Shown piece by piece: positions 1-6,108 of a stretch of DNA of 6,200 bases. The stretch comes from a bacterium (GTDB lineage Bacteria; Cyanobacteriota; Vampirovibrionia; Gastranaerophilales; Gastranaerophilaceae), in the NCBI GenBank assembly GCA_004558955.1, contig SFZC01000106.1:1-6200 (forward strand). Direction: 5' to 3'. Under the pieces are notes generated by a model that did no database searches, was not told the DNA's origin, and saw only the letters and a list, made by a program, of their open reading frames with translations. Position 1 is the stretch's first letter, and every line of letters begins with the position of its first letter. A program made the translations under genes and the position numbers.

Positions 1-40
1 AAAACTAGACTTTTTGAAAAAAATAAGTTAAATTAATTCT

Positions 41-1438
41 ATGGCGGGCATAAATATCAAAAAGTTTTTGAATAATTTTACGCAGAATTATAACAGACCT
101 TCAACTGCTGCAAATTCGGCTGGGGCAAATTCTGCATCGGGTGTTCAAAACAGTAATCGTGTGCCTATGGATACTTCAAAACCTAATGTTCCGAGCGGAA
201 GTGCTTTGAGTAATTGGGGGCAAGGGGTTAAAAATGTTGCACAATCTCTCAAGTTGAATGTTTTGCAAAATGCTGATAGAGCAACGTATTTGAAAGAAGT
301 TTTGAATTTGCCTAAAAATTTGAACGAGTTTGTTTATATGGTTCAGCGAAAAATTCCGCAAGAACAACTTAACAAAACGCTTGCCCAACAACAACCGCAA
401 CAAACTCCGCAAATGCACCCAAAAACGATTTCAAATATTCAATCTCAGATTTTGTCACAACAGTCTTATCTTCAAAATGCAAAAACTATGCAAAATTTGA
501 CGGGACAGAATAAGGCTTTGCCAAATAACGGACAGCCGACTTCTCAAAATACAGGCATGATGGGACAAGCGGCAATGGCAGAAACGCAACTCTCGGGACA
601 AATTATTCGTCAGGATTTGAATTTGCAACGAAATAATGCCGAACTTATGAAAAATAAGATGTTGACGGAACTTAATGAAGTCGATATTGAGGTTGAAGCT
701 CAGGAAACTGCTGAAATTGCCTTGACAAAAGAATTGCAGTCTTCTTTGAAAAAACTTGATATTATGTCGGGCGGAATGATTAAACTTGATGTTTTTGCTC
801 AACTTATTCAAAAAAACGGAAAGGCTGCCATAGCAAAACTTATTATGAATATGACTGAGGCGTCAAAATCAGGAATTTCCGATTTGTCTCAGATGAAAGA
901 AATGGCAAAGTTTATCAATGCGAGTATTTCTATTGCTGCCGAAAATAATCCGCAAAAAACTTTGAAACTCTTTTTGTTGATGTATTTGCCTTGGTTACCT
1001 CTTGAAGAGGGTGTTGGGTTTGATGTTGAAGTTCAGGAACGCAAAGCGAAAGAGGAATCAGGTGAAGCAAGTGACAGTATTTTGGTAATAACCGTAACGA
1101 CCTTGAATTACGGTGTTGTCAAAGCAACTTTGTTTTTGGAAACTTCAAATTCCGTTCATGTTGATATTTCAAGTTCCGATAAATTCCCGAAAAAAGAATT
1201 AAAATTAAGGATAGAAAAAGAACAAGGGTTTTACTCAATGGAATCTGTGTTGAGTTTTAAAACCGATGATAATATTAAACAAAATTCCGAAAATAAACAG
1301 GCGGCGTCAATCAATATGTCGCAAACTACCGAGATTAATCCGTTTTTACTTTTAATGGCTCATAGTTTAATTAAACATATTATTGAAATTGATAATAATG
1401 CAACTTTAGGATTAACTACACACGAAGACAAATTTTAG
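41..1438 (+). CDS. Uncharacterised Q-rich protein with a possible FliK-like C-terminal region
   Basis: I do not recognise this 465-aa protein by name. Residues 1-60 are N/S/A-rich and look disordered. A short helical block at about 70-103 contains LNLPKNLNEF. Residues 104-180 are rich in Q, N and M. Residues 185-240 are charged and probably helical or coiled coil. Residues 240-330 are helical and end in a hydrophobic PWLPL stretch at 317-321. Residues 322-410 look beta-rich, with TTLNYG at 353-358 followed by alternating hydrophobic residues. A hydrophobic helix lies at 434-450. There is no signal peptide, no clear membrane span and no cysteine. A disordered Q-rich front followed by a T-x-N-x-G beta region is the general plan of flagellar hook-length control (FliK) proteins, and the length fits, but the similarity is faint and no flagellar gene is visible. 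The ATG is the first start after an in-frame TAA at 29-31; it lacks a clear ribosome binding site. The coding call is firm; the family suggestion is weak. Confidence 0.88.
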   Translation: MAGINIKKFLNNFTQNYNRPSTAANSAGANSASGVQNSNRVPMDTSKPNVPSGSALSNWGQGVKNVAQSLKLNVLQNADRATYLKEVLNLPKNLNEFVYMVQRKIPQEQLNKTLAQQQPQQTPQMHPKTISNIQSQILSQQSYLQNAKTMQNLTGQNKALPNNGQPTSQNTGMMGQAAMAETQLSGQIIRQDLNLQRNNAELMKNKMLTELNEVDIEVEAQETAEIALTKELQSSLKKLDIMSGGMIKLDVFAQLIQKNGKAAIAKLIMNMTEASKSGISDLSQMKEMAKFINASISIAAENNPQKTLKLFLLMYLPWLPLEEGVGFDVEVQERKAKEESGEASDSILVITVTTLNYGVVKATLFLETSNSVHVDISSSDKFPKKELKLRIEKEQGFYSMESVLSFKTDDNIKQNSENKQAASINMSQTTEINPFLLLMAHSLIKHIIEIDNNATLGLTTHEDKF

Positions 1439-1444
1439 TGCTAC

Positions 1445-1472
1445 TTTACAAACAAAAATTTTCTGCTATAAT
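1445..1472 (+). promoter_or_regulatory. Sigma-70-type promoter of the 255-aa gene, extended -10
   Basis: TTTACA at 1445-1450 matches the -35 consensus at five of six positions. It is followed by a 16-base spacer and a perfect TATAAT at 1467-1472. The bases TGC just before it add an extended -10 (TGn) element. The -35 begins only six bases after the stop codon of the preceding gene. Transcription should begin near 1479, leaving a leader of about 60 bases. This is the strongest promoter in the window by eye and suggests that the 255-aa gene is well expressed independently of its upstream neighbour. Confidence 0.8.
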
Positions 1473-1479
1473 CATAGCA
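1464..1479. promoter_or_regulatory. Dyad overlapping the -10 element, possible operator
   Basis: TGCTAT at 1464-1469 and ATAGCA at 1474-1479 form a perfect 6-bp inverted repeat around four bases. The dyad covers the whole -10 hexamer and reaches the expected transcription start, where a bound repressor would block polymerase. Half of it is simply promoter consensus, so the symmetry may be accidental. No regulator gene lies in the window. Confidence 0.35.
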
Positions 1480-1494
1480 ATATATGTTAGTGTG

Positions 1495-1510
1495 TGGGTA
1501 GAAATACCCA
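1495..1510 (+). other. 5' UTR hairpin with a GAAA tetraloop
   Basis: TGGGTA (1495-1500) pairs perfectly with TACCCA (1505-1510) around a GAAA loop, which belongs to the stable GNRA tetraloop class. It sits about 15 bases after the expected transcription start and 14 bases before the Shine-Dalgarno. No T tract follows, so it is not a terminator. It is well placed to protect the 5' end of the mRNA or to bind a protein. The structure is seen in the sequence; its role is inferred. Confidence 0.6.
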
Positions 1511-1524
1511 AAAATGAAATAAAA

Positions 1525-1530
1525 AAGGAG
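1525..1530 (+). promoter_or_regulatory. Strong Shine-Dalgarno of the 255-aa gene
   Basis: AAGGAG lies eight bases before the ATG at 1539 and fixes that start. It is the only near-consensus ribosome binding site ahead of a gene here; the genes starting at 41 and 2495 have poor ones. Confidence 0.85.
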
Positions 1531-1538
1531 TCAAGAAT

Positions 1539-2306
1539 ATGGTAGTAATGCCTGTAAGCAGTGCATTATCAAGTCCTAGAACAAACTCTTATATGAGTTT
1601 TGGCGGACGTAAAGATAATGCAGATAGTGGGGAAGAAAATTTATATGCAAACGATAGTCGTAGTTCTGCAAATTTGGCGAAAGTGCCTGTGGTTGTCTTA
1701 ATGGCAATGTCACCTGCAATGTTGAATGCAAATCAGCCTGAAATAAAAGCAGTACAAAACGGATTAGCACCGAAAGTTGAAATGGTACAAGCATTACCGA
1801 CAGAAAGCGAAATGGACGAGGCTGCAACAATCGCACCGTTTGAAGAATTACCCGAAGTTCAACAGGCAAGCTATGACCCTTTAAATCAGTATGAGTATAA
1901 AAGACAGAGAGTTCTGTTACATGATACATTTAGATATAATGGGAAAAAATATCATTTAGTGTTTGTTCAACCAGAAGATTACAAAAAAGGTATAGTCAAT
2001 GTCGTTAATCTTTTTCCTGACGGTTTTAAGTCAGATTCAAAACACTTTATGCCTAAAATAACTGAATTTGTTGTTCATAATGTTCCGGGACAAGAGTTGT
2101 GGGGTAGTGTAATTGTCAGAAATACGGTTGTATCTCCTGATCATAAGATTACCAGTACTTATACCGATATGAGATTACCTGATGAGCAGGCTCAAAAAGT
2201 TTTAGATTTGATTCAAGACTCGTCTAATTTTTCTAATGGAACTAATATTAAATACAATAGAGTCACAACTCCAAATTTAAGACCGACAAGAGTTACAAAA
2301 AGTTAG
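1539..2306 (+). CDS. Uncharacterised 255-aa protein with N-terminal SFGG motif and short hydrophobic segment
   Basis: I do not recognise a named family. Residues 1-18 are S-rich; MSFGGR follows at 19-24, then a polar stretch to 48. Residues 49-62 form a short hydrophobic run (VPVVVLMAMSPAML) ending in LNANQP. It could be an unusual late signal peptide or a membrane-inserting segment, but at about 14 residues it is short for a full span. Residues 65-113 are acidic and probably a linker. Residues 115-240 look like a compact, mainly beta domain with aromatic and charged strands (FRYNGKKYHLVFV at 131-143, ELWGSVIVRN near 187-196) and a closing helix around DEQAQKVLDLI. The tail is basic. There is no cysteine. 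It has its own promoter, a strong ribosome binding site and a terminator, so it is probably monocistronic. Leucine is mostly TTA, unlike the TTG-rich gene upstream. The coding call is firm; surface or envelope location is only a guess. Confidence 0.9.
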   Translation: MVVMPVSSALSSPRTNSYMSFGGRKDNADSGEENLYANDSRSSANLAKVPVVVLMAMSPAMLNANQPEIKAVQNGLAPKVEMVQALPTESEMDEAATIAPFEELPEVQQASYDPLNQYEYKRQRVLLHDTFRYNGKKYHLVFVQPEDYKKGIVNVVNLFPDGFKSDSKHFMPKITEFVVHNVPGQELWGSVIVRNTVVSPDHKITSTYTDMRLPDEQAQKVLDLIQDSSNFSNGTNIKYNRVTTPNLRPTRVTKS

Positions 2307-2334
2307 TAAGATAAAGTATTTAAAACTAAAATTG

Positions 2335-2371
2335 AGCAGGGATATTCGTTATTGAATTTTCCTGCTTTTTT
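2335..2371 (+). terminator. Rho-independent terminator after the 255-aa gene
   Basis: AGCAGG (2335-2340) pairs with CCTGCT (2361-2366). The stem continues inward with a G-T and an A-T pair, one T-T mismatch, and then ATTC/GAAT (2344-2347 with 2354-2357), closing on a six-base loop. A run of six T's at 2366-2371 follows. It starts 28 bases after the stop codon and separates this gene from the 1176-aa gene downstream. Confidence 0.88.
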
Positions 2372-2394
2372 ATGGTTTTACCGAATGAATATTA

Positions 2395-2444
2395 ACATTT
2401 GTAAATATTTTTCAAAGATACCTAAACTTATTTACTACAAATGT
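2395..2444. repeat. AT-rich inverted repeat upstream of the 1176-aa gene
   Basis: ACATTTGTA (2395-2403) and TACAAATGT (2436-2444) are perfect 9-bp inverted copies. Skipping three bases on the right arm, AATA (2404-2407) also pairs with TATT (2429-2432), giving a bulged stem of about 13 bp around a 21-base loop. No T tract follows, so it is not a standard terminator. It lies 50-100 bases before the start codon, where it could be a split operator or a leader structure. Some such matches are expected by chance in AT-rich DNA. The rest of 2372-2494 shows no convincing promoter. Confidence 0.4.
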
Positions 2445-2494
2445 CGATATAGACCATGTATGTTATGTAAAAAATGTATGGATAAGTAAAGAAA

Positions 2495-5400
2495 ATGGCA
2501 ATCACAGACAAGAACATCAAAACCGAAGTTGTGCAACAAGCCGCACCCCAACAGGTAACGGGCGGAAGTACGACTGAAACAAAACAGGTACGCAAACCTA
2601 TTGATATGACTCAACCTGCTACAGAGTTGAAGAATAATAATAGTGAGATTATTCAATACTTAAATTCTGAAGAGTTTAAGAAATTGTCACCTGAAGAACA
2701 ACTCAAGGCGTTCAAAAATAAGTACGGCTTAGGCTTGTCTGATGCGGAAGCTGATAAATTGTTTAAAGGTTCTAAAAAGATTGCTGCTGAATTTAGTCAA
2801 AGAACTAATATAGAAAACGGAATATCCTCAACACAATCTGCCTCTACACAAACTCAAACTACTGCAAATTCTGAAATTTCTGCTAAAAAAGATATTGTAC
2901 AAAACCTAAAATCTCAAGGTATTGAAAATCCGACAGAAGGTGATTTGTATAATTATTTGACTACTCAACAAAAAGAGGGTAAAGAATTAACACCTGAACA
3001 AACAAAATTGTTAAAAACTTATAATCAGTTGATAGATAACGGATTTCAAGGTTTGAAATCGACAGAAACAGGAGCTTCAGAAAAGGCAACTCAAACAAGT
3101 GAAGAGCAAGCACAACCACAGGCTCAAACACAAGGTGAAACCTTAGTGCCTTTGGCTACGGCAATGAATAAGTCTTTCCAAATGAAATCGACAAAAGAAA
3201 AATTGAATACTTATATGGATGCTTATTTGGCAAAAAATGATGCTGAATATGCCAATATGTCAGAGGAAGATAAGAAAGCCTATTGTACCGAAAAAATGAC
3301 AAAATATGCCCAAACTTTCGGTATTCAATTAGATGATAAAAACATCGCAGGCAGTGCAATGCAGAGAGGCTTAAATAATCGTGCTACTCTTGGTGCTATT
3401 GCCGTTTTGGAAGAGGCAAATTCTAAAGGCGAAAAAATAGATTTTTCAGACGGAACTCTTATTTCTCGAATGGAAGAAGCCACAAGTAATCAAATAAAAA
3501 AAGGCATTAAAATGATTTTGGGAAATGAAGAATTCCAAAATAAATCTACTGATGAAAAATTACTTGCATTTAGCAATATGTTGAACGCAGGTGATGAGAA
3601 ATATGCGAACTTGTCTGATGAGGACAAAATTAAATATTTCCAAAAAGATTTGGCAGAACGAGTCGGCTCTTCAAATAGTGCCCTTGCTTCAATTATTAGC
3701 AGTCCACAGAATGCAAAAGAACGTGAAGATATGGTTGAGGTTGCAACTTCACTATTTAAAGAGTTTGCCAAAAGTGATAAAACTTTAAATGAATTTACTA
3801 TAGAATTAAAAAATAATCCGATTTATGCAACTGACCTTATTTTAAATGGTGTCAATCCTGAAAACTCCTTATTTAAATCTGCACAGCTTATTAATGAAGT
3901 TGCAGGTAAATTGCAAGTTGAAGGTAAGGAGGTCAGTTATGATGCTGTAAAAAATAAGCTTATAGAACAGAAAAAAGCAGGTACATTGGATGAAACCGGC
4001 AAAACCGTATTAAAGCAATTGGAAGGTTTGGATGGTATTGTTGATGAAAGCCTAAAAACTAAAATTTTTAATAATTCAATCAATAAACGTCAAGAAATGT
4101 TGACTAAAAATCCACCGACCAAACAAATCACTGAAGATATTGCAAAATATAGAAATAATAAAGAAAAATTAAAAACAGAATTATTGACTAACGTCTATAT
4201 TGTCGGCTCTAACAAAAATATTGATACTGATGCGTATATTGAACAAACAATAAATGAATTGGTAAAAGCCGGTGTCTATAAAAATAGAGCTGAGGTTTTA
4301 AAGAATATGCCTGAGTTAATTCAAATGGGTTCGGTGAACTATTTGGCTCAAGATAATGCTAGAGGCGTTGTTAAAATGCAGGCAAAACAACCGAATAACC
4401 CTGCAAATAGAGCAATTACAAATATGGCAATTAATGGTGGTATCTTGAGTAAAGACCAACGCACCGAATTTGGTGTTACAACAATTAATTCAGGTAACAA
4501 GGTCTTGATAGCCACTCAAAATTCGGTTTTGACAGATAGAAATCTTACTACAAAAGAAAATGCCGTTGAGTTTATTTCAAGTGTTGGAAACAGCGGTAAG
4601 GTTAAATCACAAGCAATGTCTTCTTTTGTCAAGGATTACATTACCACAACTTCTGCTAAAAACGGTGCTGAAGATACTTTGTATGCCGCAAGAGAATTGG
4701 TAAAAGGAAATAATCCTGCGGTGACTGAAGGTTTGGCTGCCGCTTACAATTCTGTTGATAACAGTGTAAAATCTCAATACAAATCTGTAATTGATAATGC
4801 GGTATCTTCCGGAAACTATACCGCAGAGCAAAAAGCAAATATCCAAAACGCAATGGCAACGGGTAATATAAGCGGTTCTGCAAGTACAAATAGTGCGGAA
4901 AAGGCTCATGCAACTTCTCAAACTTCTGCAAAAGCCGCCGACACTCCGACAAGAACCGTTCAAACTCCTGTTGCAAGTGTTCAAACCCCAAAACATACAC
5001 AGGGTGGAGTTTCCCAAGTTCAGTCAAACAAAACTGAAAAGGCCGGAAATACTGTGTCAACATCAACAAATGCAACAGTGACAGAGGCTTCCGTTAAAAA
5101 TTCCGAAACAAACAAAGCAAAAGCCCTTGAAAATGCACAAAATACAAAGGCTTCTATCGACCAAGCCGTTAAAAAATGGGAAGAAGAACACAATACAAAA
5201 CTTTCCGATAAACAGGTTTCCGAATTGAAAGAGACGGTCGGTGCTGAGGTTGCGGGTGAACTTCTTGCAAACTCCGAATCAGGCAAAGAAACCGATATGA
5301 TTCAGAAAATTGTGGCAAATTCTACAAGTGTTGCCGATTTGTATGACAAATTAGTGGCCGCTTATGGTGTAAAAGTTCAGGACAAATTCGTTGAAATACT

Positions 5401-6025
5401 TGCTCTAAACGGTTCTTCCGAGCAAATTTCTTCGTTTGCACAAAGTACAAAAAATAGCGATGTAATTAAGAATTTTTATTTGAAATGCGATAGCGTGATT
5501 TTAAAATCTCAACTGTTGAATATGTTGGCACCGTCAACAATTTCCGAAATGTTGAATGCCGGTCAAATTGAAGATTTGTCATCAATTAACTACAAATTCT
5601 TGGTAAATTACCTGAAAGCTCACCCTTCTATGGGTCACGGTGAATTTAACCAATATATGCAATATTTGCCGTTTGATGAACGTCAACGGATTTGTCAATG
5701 GCGAATGAAATCGAACCCTTCGGTTAGCAGAACCGAGTCAAACGAATTGTTGAATAAACCTGATACTGACTTGCAGGTTCAATCTGTCGGTGAAAAAATA
5801 TCCGCAACAAGACCCGATGCACCCGCAAAAGGTTCTGATGCGTGGAAAGATGAGGTTACAAAACTTCAGTCGGGTATAAAAGTTCCACCCTCACAAATGT
5901 ATGATTCGGGCGTAACCTCGCTTGATGAGGAATATATGGACGTTGGAACAGGAAGTTCAACAAAGCTCAGATTTGGCGGACGTTATAACAAATTAACCCA
6001 AAAAGGTGCCGTTTATTGGGGCTAA
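2495..6025 (+). CDS. Large uncharacterised helical repeat protein with C-terminal FGGR motif
   Basis: I do not recognise this 1176-aa protein. It starts without a signal peptide and has no membrane span. Residues 50-105 are helical and contain EEFKKLSPEEQLKAF. S/T/Q-rich linkers lie at about 109-132 and 184-216. Two clear copies of a K/E-rich helical unit (consensus FQxKSTxEKL then YANxSxEDK) start near 224 and 343. A second weak repeat pair lies at 140-180 and 473-513, and a third at about 696-706 and 753-761. Residues 793-880 form a long S/T/Q/A-rich linker. Residues 885-1070 are again helical, with three cysteine codons in the whole protein (264 and two in the C-terminal part). The last 17 residues begin FGGRYNK (1160 onward) and end in VYWG. 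The ATG is the first start after an in-frame TAA at 2483-2485; only a weak purine-rich stretch precedes it. The composition suggests an extended structural or exported protein, but no enzyme motif supports any specific function. Confidence 0.9.
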   Translation: MAITDKNIKTEVVQQAAPQQVTGGSTTETKQVRKPIDMTQPATELKNNNSEIIQYLNSEEFKKLSPEEQLKAFKNKYGLGLSDAEADKLFKGSKKIAAEFSQRTNIENGISSTQSASTQTQTTANSEISAKKDIVQNLKSQGIENPTEGDLYNYLTTQQKEGKELTPEQTKLLKTYNQLIDNGFQGLKSTETGASEKATQTSEEQAQPQAQTQGETLVPLATAMNKSFQMKSTKEKLNTYMDAYLAKNDAEYANMSEEDKKAYCTEKMTKYAQTFGIQLDDKNIAGSAMQRGLNNRATLGAIAVLEEANSKGEKIDFSDGTLISRMEEATSNQIKKGIKMILGNEEFQNKSTDEKLLAFSNMLNAGDEKYANLSDEDKIKYFQKDLAERVGSSNSALASIISSPQNAKEREDMVEVATSLFKEFAKSDKTLNEFTIELKNNPIYATDLILNGVNPENSLFKSAQLINEVAGKLQVEGKEVSYDAVKNKLIEQKKAGTLDETGKTVLKQLEGLDGIVDESLKTKIFNNSINKRQEMLTKNPPTKQITEDIAKYRNNKEKLKTELLTNVYIVGSNKNIDTDAYIEQTINELVKAGVYKNRAEVLKNMPELIQMGSVNYLAQDNARGVVKMQAKQPNNPANRAITNMAINGGILSKDQRTEFGVTTINSGNKVLIATQNSVLTDRNLTTKENAVEFISSVGNSGKVKSQAMSSFVKDYITTTSAKNGAEDTLYAARELVKGNNPAVTEGLAAAYNSVDNSVKSQYKSVIDNAVSSGNYTAEQKANIQNAMATGNISGSASTNSAEKAHATSQTSAKAADTPTRTVQTPVASVQTPKHTQGGVSQVQSNKTEKAGNTVSTSTNATVTEASVKNSETNKAKALENAQNTKASIDQAVKKWEEEHNTKLSDKQVSELKETVGAEVAGELLANSESGKETDMIQKIVANSTSVADLYDKLVAAYGVKVQDKFVEILALNGSSEQISSFAQSTKNSDVIKNFYLKCDSVILKSQLLNMLAPSTISEMLNAGQIEDLSSINYKFLVNYLKAHPSMGHGEFNQYMQYLPFDERQRICQWRMKSNPSVSRTESNELLNKPDTDLQVQSVGEKISATRPDAPAKGSDAWKDEVTKLQSGIKVPPSQMYDSGVTSLDEEYMDVGTGSSTKLRFGGRYNKLTQKGAVYWG
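2912..3034 (+). repeat. Internal protein repeat type 2, copy 1 (1176-aa protein, residues 140-180)
   Basis: This segment aligns by eye with residues 473-513. Both read as a helix ending in Lxx-Q-x-K-x-G, a short turn with L and T/E residues, and a second helix with LK followed by a spaced L. The match is degenerate and exists at the protein level, not in the DNA, so it is an old duplication if real. Confidence 0.4.
3164..3322 (+). repeat. Internal protein repeat type 1, copy 1 (residues 224-276)
   Basis: This copy contains FQMKSTKEKL at 228-237 and YANMSEEDK at 252-260. It aligns with the copy at residues 343-391 at an offset of 119 residues, with one gap. A shorter relative of the first half occurs near the N-terminus (EEFKKLSPEEQLKAF, residues 59-73). 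Confidence 0.7.
3521..3667 (+). repeat. Internal protein repeat type 1, copy 2 (residues 343-391)
   Basis: This copy contains EFQNKSTDEKL at 346-356 and YANLSDEDK at 370-378. The two copies share F, Q, K, S, T, E, K, L and then Y, A, N, S, E, D, K at matching places. The DNA has diverged, so this is not a recent duplication. Confidence 0.7.
3911..4033 (+). repeat. Internal protein repeat type 2, copy 2 (residues 473-513)
   Basis: This is the partner of residues 140-180. It contains KNKLIEQKKAGTLDETGKTV followed by LKQLEGLD. The shared pattern is L-x-x-Q-x-K-x-G, then L, then LK and a spaced L. The similarity is suggestive only. Confidence 0.4.
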
Positions 6026-6028
6026 CTA

Positions 6029-6057
6029 TTGATTTTTTAATTCTTTCATGGTCTAAT
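6029..6057 (+). promoter_or_regulatory. Candidate promoter for ispH
   Basis: TTGATT at 6029-6034 (four of six -35 matches) is followed by exactly 17 bases and TCTAAT at 6052-6057 (five of six -10 matches). It begins four bases after the stop codon of the 1176-aa gene. I see no terminator between the two genes, so ispH may also be reached by readthrough. Confidence 0.55.
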
Positions 6058-6066
6058 TTTTATACA

Positions 6067-6080
6067 GCAAGTTTTCTTGC
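6067..6080 (+). other. Small hairpin in the ispH leader
   Basis: GCAAG (6067-6071) pairs with CTTGC (6076-6080) around TTTT. It lies just after the expected transcription start and is not followed by T's. With only five pairs it may be accidental, or it may stabilise the leader. Confidence 0.3.
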
Positions 6081-6108
6081 GAGTCTATAGAAAGAAGACA
6101 ATTACAAA

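Noticed and set aside
1..40. Promoter or end of a preceding gene at the left edge
   Set aside because: TTGAAA at 14-19 resembles a -35 box, but no -10 stands at a proper distance. Too little sequence remains to assign an upstream coding frame.
176..811. Minus-strand open frames opposite the 465-aa gene
   Set aside because: Their translations are rich in F, L, I and R, mirroring the Q/N/K-rich coding strand. No ribosome binding site or recognisable motif supports them.
2474..2489. Two tiny upstream open frames (M-Y-G and M-D-K) before the 1176-aa gene
   Set aside because: They have three codons each, no ribosome binding site, and arise from the ATGTATG repeat. There is no reason to think they are translated.
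3926..3941. Perfect AAGGAGG followed six bases later by ATG inside the 1176-aa gene
   Set aside because: The ATG is out of frame and reaches a stop after three codons (ATG ATG CTG TAA). The GGAGG simply encodes part of EGKEV.
4607..5286. Three overlapping open frames on the minus strand (4607-5017, 4656-5075, 5020-5286)
   Set aside because: They lie opposite the S/T/Q-rich linker and its flanks in the 1176-aa gene. Their translations are rich in C, L, F and R without any domain pattern, as expected from reading biased codons backwards.
6026..6060. Possible terminator after the 1176-aa gene (T run at 6033-6038)
   Set aside because: No stem-loop precedes the T run; only trivial three-base pairings are found.
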